Assembly (NCBI GenBank): GCA_025454445.1 | Contig: JALOOK010000043.1 | Span: forward strand, 1-13,545 | Length of the DNA stretch: 13,545 nt | Source of the DNA: Oscillatoria sp. Prado101 | GTDB lineage: Bacteria > Cyanobacteriota > Cyanobacteriia > Cyanobacteriales > Oscillatoriaceae | Direction of reading: 5' to 3' | Shown here: piece by piece, positions 6,906 through 13,545 of the stretch | Layout: each line of letters starts with the position of its first letter | Numbering within the stretch: position 1 is the stretch's first letter | Notes under the pieces: generated by a model | Told to the model about the DNA's origin: nothing | Seen by the model: the letters and a program-made list of their open reading frames with translations, nothing else | Databases searched by the model: none | Translations under genes and position numbers: made by a program

Positions 6906-6961
6906 ACCGCCAAGACGCCATAGACGCGAAGCGCGTCTTCCCGCAGGGTAGGACGCCAAGA
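6906..6961. repeat. CGCCAAG-type repeat interrupted by a palindromic insertion
   Basis: The outer parts (6906-6920 and 6950-6961) match the copy at 1803-1829. Between them lies a 29-bp insertion at 6921-6949 that starts with a perfect hairpin, AGACGCG/CGCGTCT around a 3-base loop (6922-6938), and ends with TCCCGCAGGGT. The insertion resembles another family of short palindromic elements in cyanobacteria (from memory), so one repeat appears nested in another. Confidence 0.75.
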
Positions 6962-6985
6962 AAGGAAAGAAGGATTTCCTTGGCG
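6954..6985. terminator. Fold-back between convergent genes
   Basis: CGCCAA (6954-6959) pairs with TTGGCG (6980-6985), and GGAAA (6964-6968) with TTTCC (6975-6979), with a 4-base bulge on one side. It lies 21 bp past the kinase stop on the minus strand and downstream of the plus-strand membrane protein gene, so it may help to end either transcript. No clear U-tract follows on either strand. Confidence 0.4.
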
Positions 6986-7005
6986 AACAGGCGCGTCTTG
7001 GGGGT

Positions 7006-10000
7006 TTATTTTAAATGGCGCACCGGCAGCTCAATTACAAACTCCGTCCCCTCTCCGGGGGCGGAAAGACAAGATAAACTGCCTCTGTGTTTTTCTACCA
7101 CTATTTTATAGCTGATGCTTAACCCCAAGCCGGTGCCAGAACCGACAGTTTTTGTGGTAAAGAAAGGGTCAAAGATGCGGATTTGAATTTCCTCAGGAAT
7201 GCCAGCACCGCTGTCGTAAATTCGGATAGCCACACGCTCGCCATCTACCAGAAGTTCTGTGCCAATTCGGATTGCTGGTTGCTGAGGGTGCGGATGGTGC
7301 GGATGGTGCGGATGGTGCAATTCGTCTAGCGCGTCAATCGCATTTGCTAGAATATTCATAAACACCTGGTTGAGCTGACCGGCATAGCACTCCACCTCAG
7401 GCAGCTGGCTGTACTCTTTAATCACCTGAATTGCGGGACGTTGGGAAGTTGCCTTCAGCCGGTGCTGCAAAATTAACAGGGTGCTGTCGATGCCGGTGTG
7501 AATGTCCACCGCTTTCATTTCGGCTTCATCCAGGCGCGAGAAGTTGCGCAAGCTGAGGACAATTTCGCGGATGCGGTTCGCCCCCTCTTTCATCGATTTG
7601 AGCAGTTTCAGGAAGTCGGCTTTTAAGAAATCCAGGTCGAGAGCTTCTAGCTCTTTTTGGATTGCCGGTGCGGGTTGGGGATAATATTGTTGGTAGAGTT
7701 CCACGAGGCGCAGCAATTCAGAAGTATAGTCACTGGCGTACTTGACATTGCCGTAGATAAAGCTTGTGGGGTTATTGATTTCGTGGGCGACACCGGCAAC
7801 CATTTGTCCTAAGGCAACCATTTTTTCATTTTGAACCAATTGCGCTTGGGTGGAGCGCAAGTCGCGCAGCGCAGCTTCAAGTTCAGTGGCTTTTTCTCGC
7901 TCTCGCGCTTCGCTTTGCCGCAAGGCTTCTTCAGCCAGCCGGCGCTCAACGATTTCAATTTGGGCTTGTTCAAAAAGCGTGGATTGCCCGATAGCAATTG
8001 CCAGCTGCACCGCCAGCTGTCTGAGCGACTCTATCTCGTAAGAGTGCCACTGTCTCGGACTGCTACAGTGATGGGATATCAGCAACCCCCACAGTCGATT
8101 TTGGTTTGGGGATTTGGGATTTGGGATTGAAGAGTTTGACTCTGAATTGCTTTGCAGGATGGGAACGACTAGGTTGGCTTTAACCTGCAGCCGGTTCAGT
8201 AACTGAAGGTGGCACTCACTCAAATCGGCACTGTAAATATCATCTATTGCGCGAATGCGACCTTTCTGGTAAAGGTTAACGTAAGTCTCGGCAAAGCACT
8301 GGTCTTGAATGTCAACTCCCATAGTGGAGATCCAGCCCTCGCCAACTGACTCTACTGTTACCACCCCACTCCAGTCGGGATTGAAGCGGTAAATCAGTGT
8401 CCTGTCAGTTTGCAAAAATTGCCGCACTTCCCCCACCGCCGCTGTCAGGATTTCATCCAGGTTGAGCGAGGAGCGAATCCGCTCTTGCATGGCGAGTGCC
8501 AGACGCTCCCGCTTCAGCTGCAGCCGCAAAGTTTCCTCCACCTGCTTGCGCTGGGTGATGTCTTTGTGGGTTCCCGTCATCCGCACCGGCAATCCCGATT
8601 CGTCGCGCTCGAAAACTTTGCCGTGAGACAAAATCCACTTCCACTCGCCGCTCTTACTTCTCATGCGGAATTCGGCTTCAAAAATACCGGTGCGCCCTTG
8701 CAGACAGGCACCCAGCTCTTCCATCACCTTGGGCAAATCCTGCAGATGTATCAGCCGCTCAAAGGACTGATAGCTGTTCTCAATTTCCTTCTCCTCATAG
8801 CCCAACATTTTTTTCCACTGCGCGTCGAAATAGGTGGCTCCCGTACTCATATTCCAGTCCCACAACCCCAAGGCGCTGCCTTCGAGAGCCATCTGCAATC
8901 GCTGTTCGCTTTTGAGCAGAGCTTCTGCGGCGCGTTTGCGCTCAATTCCCAGCGCTACCTGGTCGGCAACCGAGCTCAGAAAGTCGCAGGTATTTTGGCT
9001 GAGCGGGTGTTTGGCAAATATGGCCATCACGCCTGCGAGCCTGTCTTCCACAACCAGGGGGTAGCCGGCGAATGCCACCATCCCCTCTCGCCGCGCCCAC
9101 TCCCAGGTGCGGTTGCGAAGGTCGTTTTGCAGGTTATTGCTCAGGTAAGGGGTGCGGTTAGCGGCAATTAAATCAATTTTAAAACCGCCTGCGGGTATTT
9201 TAGCATGAGTGCCGCTGGTGTGGACAGACATACCGGCACTAGCTTGCAATTCTAACAGGTTTTGATCCGGGTTGAGTGTCCAGATGCGCACAAAAGCCGC
9301 ATCCAGATGTTCGACTAGGGCTTCGCTGCAGCGCTGCAGCATTTCGGACAAATCGCCCCCTTGAGTCAGGGCTGTGCCAATATCAGAGCGGAGAGCGGAC
9401 TGCCGCGCTCGTTCGGCTAGGGCTTCGGCGGCTTGCTTGATCTCAGTGATATCAGTAGCGGTGCCGAGAATTTGCTGGGGGGTGCCATCCGGGGTTCTGG
9501 AGAACACTGTTTCGCGGCTGTGAAGCCAAGTCCACCCGCCGGCGGCATTTCTCATCCGGTACTCGAGTTCCACAATTTCGCCGTCTTTAGCTGCTTTTTG
9601 CTTCTGGAGATGTTCGGACAATTCGGCTAAATCGTCGGGGTGCATAATAGCGGGAAACAGCCCAGATCCCATGTCTTGAATTTCTTGAGGTGTGTAGCCG
9701 ACCAGCTCAGCTACTTCCCGATTGGCGTAGACATTGCGCTGTTCAATTATATCATAAATATACAAGATACTGGGGCTGGACTCAGCAATTCGCTGGATAA
9801 ACCGCTGGCTGGATCGCAGCGCTTCTTCTGCCTGTTTGCTCTCGGTAATGTCTCGCCCAACGGCGTAGATTAAACCTTCTTCGACAAAGGGCGCAGCTGT
9901 CCACGAAAACCACTTGTAAGATCCATCTGTACACCGCAGCCGATTGGACAGGGAAACGGTAGAAACCCCAGTCCTGAGTTTACCCATTTCGGCAAGGGTA

Positions 10001-12873
10001 ATTTCCCGATCTTCTGGATGGACAAATTCAATAAAAAGTCTTGACAAAAGTTGCTCTTCTGTGTGTCCTAAGCTCGTTTGCCAAGCTGGGTTGAGGCGCT
10101 TTAGATAGCCGGTGAAGTCAGCGATGCAGAGCAAGTCGAGGGAGAGGGTGAAGAAGCGATCTCGCTCCGCCTCCGCCCGCAGCCGTTGGGTGATGTCAAT
10201 GGAAATGCCGCCCACCGCGTAGGGTGTGCCGCTGGCGTCGCACAGGGGGAACTTAGTGGATATGTAGGTGTGCAAACCGTCATCTTGCTGGGCGACTTCC
10301 TCCCACTGTGTCGGTGCTGAAGCCGCCAGCACCGCCAAGTCGTTCGCCCGAAACTCGTCAGCTATTTCCTTGGGGAAAACCTCCCAGTCATTTTTGCCTT
10401 GAACTTCTTCCCTGCTGACGCCAAACAGAGTTTCAAACTGGCGGTTTATCTGCAAAAATCGCCCTTCTGTATCTTTCGTATAAATCACAGCTGGGGCGTT
10501 ATCCAAAATAGCTTTAAGTTGCTCCTGACTTGTGCGCAGCGCTTCTTGCGCCTGTTTGCGCTCGCTGATGTCTTGCACGACAGCAATCAGATACTTCACC
10601 TCACCGGATAAATCTCGCACCCCCGTGATGCTGGCACTCACCCACACGGGGGAGCCATCTTTGCGGATGTAGCGCTTCTCGAAAGAGACATTTTGAATCC
10701 GGTTTGCCAGAATCTGTTTGTGGCACTCCAAATTGACGCTCAAGTCTTCTGAGTGGGTAATGTACTGAAAATTTAGCTCCTCCAATTCTTCGGGCGCGTA
10801 GCCGACAGTATGGCAAAACCCCCGGTTGGCGCTGAGAAATTGGCCATCTGGACTCAGCAGGGCAATTCCTACAGCAGCTTGCTCGAAAATGGCGCGGAAT
10901 TTATCCTCGCTTTCCCGCAGCGCTGCTAAAGCTTGTTTGAGTTCGGTGATGTTTTGCGTCATCACCAAACCGGCAGTGATTTTTCCGCAGTCGTCGAGTA
11001 CCGGCACCACACGCACTTGGTATGTCTTCTGAGCGTACTCTTTTTCAAACACAGTGGGTTTTCCTGCCAGGGCTTTTCTATAAAATGGCTCGAGCCGGCG
11101 GTACACCTCGGGCGGAAAACACTCTGACAGGGTTTTGCCTTCCACTTGCTCTCTATTAAATCCCACCTCTGCCAAACCTGTACCGTCAGCCAGGATGTGG
11201 CGGAGATTGCGATCGAAAAGGATAACTGCACCGTTGGGAAAATTTTTAGTGAGGGTGCGGTAGAGTTCTTCACTTTGGCGGAGGGCTATTTCTGCGGCTT
11301 TGCGCTCCGTGATGTCCAGAATGGTTCCGAACAGCCTCACGATTTGGCCATTATCACTGAAAACCGGCTGTCCTTTCACAGCTGTGTGTCTCACAGAACC
11401 GTCGGGGCGAGATATGCGCCAATCCAATTCATAAGGCACGCCACTGCTAATGGCCTGTTCTGTAGCCCTTTGCATAACTTGCCGGTCTTCGGGGTGCGCG
11501 ATTTGCAGGTACTCTAGATAAGTGGGCGCTCCCTGCGCCGGCTCTCGCCCGCAAATTCGGAAGATTTCTTCTGACCAGTATATCTCGCCGCTGGCGATAT
11601 CCAATTCCCAGCAGCCGGCGTGCGCCACTCGCTGCGTTTCGGCAAATCGAGCTTCCGTTTTTTGCAGGGAGGTGATTAATTGGGATTTTTCCCTTTCGGC
11701 TATAACCGTGTCGCTGATGTCCCAGAAAATCCCCTGAACTCCCACAGCCCTCCCCCGGGCGTCTCTCACCGGCACTTTGACAACTTGCACATATATCGTT
11801 TCGCCGGTTACGGGTGTCTGGTGTTCCTCAACAACCCGGAATATTTCCCCTGTTTGGACAACCCGCATGTCGTCGGCGCGGTATTTGTCAGCCAGTTCTT
11901 GGGGATAAAAGTCGTAAGCGGTTTTGCCTATGGCTTCTGGGAGCGTCACTCCCAAGCTAGCGAGCATGGCTTGATTGGCAAATGTTATCCTGCCATTTAA
12001 GTCTGTCCTGTATAAGTATTGCGGCAAAGCGTCAGCTAGGGATTGGTAGAAGGCTTCACCCTGCTGTTCGGCTTCTGCGGTTGGGGCGAAATCTCTTTGC
12101 TGGGGCAAGGTTTCTCCCACCGGCACAATGCTGGAGGTGTTGCGGAAAACGGTGACAGTTTCTCGCACTTCACCGGTGTGGGGGTTGCGGATGGCGCAGC
12201 TGGCTGTTTCCAGGGCGATATAATGTCCGTGCCGGTGGCGGATGCGGCAGGTTGCCCTAATGCTGGTATCGGGTGCAGTTGCGTCAGAGTTGGGGATAGT
12301 GTGTCTGTCGTCTGGGTGAAAAAATTCCGCAGCGCTGCGCCCGATAAGTTCTTCCGGCTCATATCCCAACAAAGAGTAGCAGGCGGGAGAGACGTAAAGG
12401 AAATTCCCTTGCGGGGAATGCCGGCAAATCAGATCGCTGACATTTTCCGCGACAGCGCAGTAGCGCTGCTCCATTAACTGTAGCGCCCCCTGGAGGCGTA
12501 ACCGCTCCAAGGCACAGCGAATGGAGCGCACCAGTGAGTCGCAATTTATTTTACTTCTTACTAAATAGTCTTGCGCTCCTTCCCGCAGCGCCTCTATGGC
12601 TTGATTCTCTGTTTTGACTATCACTACAACCGGCACCCCAGGCGCTCCTGCCCGAACTTTTCTTACGGGATCCAACTCCTGTTTCTCTTGCTGCGAGAGG
12701 TTTAGCAGCAGCAAGTCAAAGGGATTTGACTGCAGCCGGTCAAGCGCTTCTGCCAGCTGTCGCACCGGCACGATCTCAATTCGCTCCAGCTTGGCTGTTA
12801 AAATCTTTCGCAGCCAGGTGGCGTCTGTCTGGCTGTTTTCTATTAAAAGAACTTGTATTGGTGCTTCGATCAT
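7006..12873 (-). CDS. Multi-PAS/GAF sensor histidine kinase with candidate cyanobacteriochrome GAF
   Basis: A 1955-residue soluble kinase with no membrane span. Domains in order: receiver-like (1-125), PAS1 (131-248), PAS2 (273-394), PAS3 (407-527), PAS4 (531-648), PAS5 (655-776), PAS6 (782-900), PAS7 (905-1014), PAS8 (1021-1147), GAF1 (1158-1312), PAS9 (1321-1447), GAF2 (1462-1635), coiled coil (1636-1684), HisKA and HATPase. The kinase core is intact: phospho-acceptor His1697 in AHEINNP, an inserted helical segment (about 1717-1757) before LRNFSRLDE, N-box Asn1840/Asn1844, D-box DSGAG (1887-1891), F-box FDPFFTTK (1901-1908), G-box GSGTGLGLS. GAF2 carries DQCF (Cys1526) and Cys1554-His1555, the DXCF cyanobacteriochrome pattern. 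The receiver lacks its phospho-Asp (Asn58). PAS-GAF linkers are DIT/SERKxAE signalling helices. ATG 12873 follows an in-frame TAG four codons upstream; no Shine-Dalgarno is seen. No cognate regulator is adjacent, and there is no C-terminal receiver. Confidence 0.93.
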   Translation of the reverse strand: MIEAPIQVLLIENSQTDATWLRKILTAKLERIEIVPVRQLAEALDRLQSNPFDLLLLNLSQQEKQELDPVRKVRAGAPGVPVVVIVKTENQAIEALREGAQDYLVRSKINCDSLVRSIRCALERLRLQGALQLMEQRYCAVAENVSDLICRHSPQGNFLYVSPACYSLLGYEPEELIGRSAAEFFHPDDRHTIPNSDATAPDTSIRATCRIRHRHGHYIALETASCAIRNPHTGEVRETVTVFRNTSSIVPVGETLPQQRDFAPTAEAEQQGEAFYQSLADALPQYLYRTDLNGRITFANQAMLASLGVTLPEAIGKTAYDFYPQELADKYRADDMRVVQTGEIFRVVEEHQTPVTGETIYVQVVKVPVRDARGRAVGVQGIFWDISDTVIAEREKSQLITSLQKTEARFAETQRVAHAGCWELDIASGEIYWSEEIFRICGREPAQGAPTYLEYLQIAHPEDRQVMQRATEQAISSGVPYELDWRISRPDGSVRHTAVKGQPVFSDNGQIVRLFGTILDITERKAAEIALRQSEELYRTLTKNFPNGAVILFDRNLRHILADGTGLAEVGFNREQVEGKTLSECFPPEVYRRLEPFYRKALAGKPTVFEKEYAQKTYQVRVVPVLDDCGKITAGLVMTQNITELKQALAALRESEDKFRAIFEQAAVGIALLSPDGQFLSANRGFCHTVGYAPEELEELNFQYITHSEDLSVNLECHKQILANRIQNVSFEKRYIRKDGSPVWVSASITGVRDLSGEVKYLIAVVQDISERKQAQEALRTSQEQLKAILDNAPAVIYTKDTEGRFLQINRQFETLFGVSREEVQGKNDWEVFPKEIADEFRANDLAVLAASAPTQWEEVAQQDDGLHTYISTKFPLCDASGTPYAVGGISIDITQRLRAEAERDRFFTLSLDLLCIADFTGYLKRLNPAWQTSLGHTEEQLLSRLFIEFVHPEDREITLAEMGKLRTGVSTVSLSNRLRCTDGSYKWFSWTAAPFVEEGLIYAVGRDITESKQAEEALRSSQRFIQRIAESSPSILYIYDIIEQRNVYANREVAELVGYTPQEIQDMGSGLFPAIMHPDDLAELSEHLQKQKAAKDGEIVELEYRMRNAAGGWTWLHSRETVFSRTPDGTPQQILGTATDITEIKQAAEALAERARQSALRSDIGTALTQGGDLSEMLQRCSEALVEHLDAAFVRIWTLNPDQNLLELQASAGMSVHTSGTHAKIPAGGFKIDLIAANRTPYLSNNLQNDLRNRTWEWARREGMVAFAGYPLVVEDRLAGVMAIFAKHPLSQNTCDFLSSVADQVALGIERKRAAEALLKSEQRLQMALEGSALGLWDWNMSTGATYFDAQWKKMLGYEEKEIENSYQSFERLIHLQDLPKVMEELGACLQGRTGIFEAEFRMRSKSGEWKWILSHGKVFERDESGLPVRMTGTHKDITQRKQVEETLRLQLKRERLALAMQERIRSSLNLDEILTAAVGEVRQFLQTDRTLIYRFNPDWSGVVTVESVGEGWISTMGVDIQDQCFAETYVNLYQKGRIRAIDDIYSADLSECHLQLLNRLQVKANLVVPILQSNSESNSSIPNPKSPNQNRLWGLLISHHCSSPRQWHSYEIESLRQLAVQLAIAIGQSTLFEQAQIEIVERRLAEEALRQSEAREREKATELEAALRDLRSTQAQLVQNEKMVALGQMVAGVAHEINNPTSFIYGNVKYASDYTSELLRLVELYQQYYPQPAPAIQKELEALDLDFLKADFLKLLKSMKEGANRIREIVLSLRNFSRLDEAEMKAVDIHTGIDSTLLILQHRLKATSQRPAIQVIKEYSQLPEVECYAGQLNQVFMNILANAIDALDELHHPHHPHHPHPQQPAIRIGTELLVDGERVAIRIYDSGAGIPEEIQIRIFDPFFTTKTVGSGTGLGLSISYKIVVEKHRGSLSCLSAPGEGTEFVIELPVRHLK
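7282..7317 (-). repeat. In-frame 9-bp tandem repeat coding His-His-Pro
   Basis: Three perfect plus-strand CGGATGGTG units at 7291-7317, with a degenerate fourth at 7282-7290. Read on the minus strand they code HHPHHPHHPHPQ (about residues 1853-1864) between the N-box and D-box of the kinase ATPase domain. The unit length keeps the frame, so copy number can vary without breaking the gene. Confidence 0.9.
7978..8490 (-). other. Cyanobacteriochrome-type GAF domain (GAF2 of the large kinase)
   Basis: Residues about 1462-1632. Recognisable pieces are LIYRFNPDWSGVVTVESV (1493-1510), DIQDQCFAETY (1521-1531), GRIRAIDDIY (1538-1547), SECHLQLLNRLQVKANLVV (1552-1570) and LWGLLISHHCSSPRQW (1594-1609). 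Cys1554-His1555 corresponds to the Cys-His that holds bilin in phytochromes and cyanobacteriochromes (compare CHLTYL in Cph1). Cys1526 in DQCF corresponds to the second Cys of the DXCF subfamily; the 28-residue spacing equals that of TePixJ (Cys494 and Cys522, from memory). A bilin adduct is inferred, not shown. Confidence 0.7.
8097..8128 (-). repeat. Heptanucleotide GATTTGG repeat inside the kinase GAF2 domain
   Basis: Plus-strand GATTTGG units run in tandem (8111-8128, with degenerate units from 8097). Read on the minus strand they code SIPNPKSPNQNR (about residues 1582-1593), in a loop between the VVPIL and LWGLL strands of GAF2. Tandem heptanucleotides of this style are known between genes in cyanobacteria (STRR sequences), so this looks like one that entered a gene in frame. 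Confidence 0.8.
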
Positions 12874-13545
12874 CAGGTATCTCTAAAATGCTGACTTTAC
12901 ATACAACTCGCTACTAGCTCCCCGGCGCGACAGCTGGATTTCCGACGCACCGGCTCAAAGTCACCCCTGCCTCGCCCCGCCCTCAAGGTTTGGCTGTTAC
13001 TTCTGTCACTCTTCCCTTAGCTCTGGCTAGCCCTCCCCTCGATTCCCCCCTTTCTCTCACTCAACACTTTATTACAGTCAGGCAAGCCAAAGGCAAAATC
13101 TATCTAACTTTCACATGCGTGCGCATTAGCTTTGCTGCCAAAGCGGCTGCCTCTGAGGGCAGGCTTTCCACATCTTACCTTAATATAAGCTGTCTGGAAA
13201 TTTTCCCGCCGCTGCACCGGGGAGCTTTTCCCGCCAAAAGCGTCTCAACCCCTCTGCCGGTAGCAGCTCCAAGCGTGCCGGTCTGCTCTCCGACGCTGCC
13301 GGAAAGCTGTATACTATTAACATCCCTCACCATACTGGTTCAAGCCCCATATCAGAATTTCGCCAATTAGTCAAGCACCTCTCGCCCCCACCCCCCGAAA
13401 ACTCATCGCTCGTCATCAATTTCCGCTTCAATTTACACCCCCGCCCCTTGTGACAGTTAACACGAGAAAATAAGGGTTTCAACCGGCAACTCCCAGCCTC
13501 TCACCGGCTTCTTAGCATTTTCGGTTAAGAAGCGCCCTCGATTAT
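12874..13545. other. Gene-free region upstream of the large kinase
   Basis: No supportable gene on either strand. The plus strand is C-rich near 12920-13060 and 13370-13450. The only longer open frame (12990-13370, plus strand) starts with TTG, lacks a ribosome site and has no recognisable domain. The region must carry the kinase promoter on the minus strand, but no clear -35/-10 pair was found. A TATACT hexamer lies on the plus strand at 13310-13315 without a -35 match. Three ACCGGCA/TGCCGGT heptamers fall here (13255, 13276, 13482). Confidence 0.5.

Noticed and set aside
8410..9171. Plus-strand open frame of 253 codons
   Set aside because: Antisense to the kinase PAS9/GAF1 region, with no recognisable domain; the kinase frame is continuous and conserved.
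8947..9405. GAF1 of the kinase as a second bilin sensor
   Set aside because: It lacks the Cys-His dyad and the DXCF motif; it reads as an ordinary GAF_2-type domain.
13310..13315. TATACT as a -10 promoter element
   Set aside because: No -35 match at proper spacing and no gene within the window that it would serve.
12990..13370. Plus-strand open frame of 126 codons upstream of the kinase
   Set aside because: TTG start, no ribosome site, C-rich composition without domain or membrane pattern; it could only be supported by conservation.
1158..13545. HIP1 (GCGATCGC) sites expected in many cyanobacteria
   Set aside because: Only partial matches were found (for example GCGATCGA near 11210); no full site was seen, so none is annotated.

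Overview
The window looks like chromosomal DNA from a filamentous cyanobacterium of the Microcoleus/Oscillatoria kind (inference). The support is protein families that are largely or wholly cyanobacterial (DUF1830, DUF4079, a DICT-domain protein, a very large PAS/GAF histidine kinase with a cyanobacteriochrome-type GAF) and many short palindromic or tandem repeats between and inside genes. No tRNA, rRNA, CRISPR array, transposase or phage gene was seen.

Layout: (1) 1-130, five tandem 26-bp units, each with a perfect hairpin. (2) 229-1083 (+), a CPBP-family intramembrane protease whose last codons lie in a dispersed repeat. (3) Three minus-strand genes read from right to left: a B12-binding-type radical SAM protein (4981-3404), a DICT plus degenerate HD-GYP protein (3269-1869) and a pentapeptide-repeat protein (1769-1131). 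(4) A 318-bp divergent intergenic region. (5) Three plus-strand genes: a DUF1830 protein (5300-5689), a DUF4079 membrane protein (5780-6217) and an unrecognised membrane protein with a possible PH-like core (6276-6836). (6) A 169-bp convergent gap packed with nested repeats. (7) A 1955-residue minus-strand sensor histidine kinase (12873-7006). (8) 672 bp (12874-13545) with no convincing gene.

The kinase is the most interesting object. Its domain order is receiver-like, eight PAS, GAF, PAS, GAF, then HisKA/HATPase. The second GAF has a DQCF motif with its Cys exactly 28 residues before a Cys-His dyad, the two-cysteine arrangement of DXCF cyanobacteriochromes. It is therefore a candidate bilin photosensor directly ahead of an intact kinase core. 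The N-terminal receiver has lost its phospho-acceptor Asp (Asn58). Two repeat tracts lie in frame in the gene: heptamers inside the photosensor-like GAF, and a 9-bp unit coding His-His-Pro in the ATPase domain. No partner response regulator is in the window.

Two DNA-level patterns stand out. The heptamer ACCGGCA/TGCCGGT occurs about 33 times on both strands, in genes and between them, roughly twenty times the uniform-base expectation. Two copies of one intergenic repeat differ by a clean 29-bp palindromic insertion. All positions and counts were worked out by hand from the sequence; family names are from memory and were not checked by a database search.
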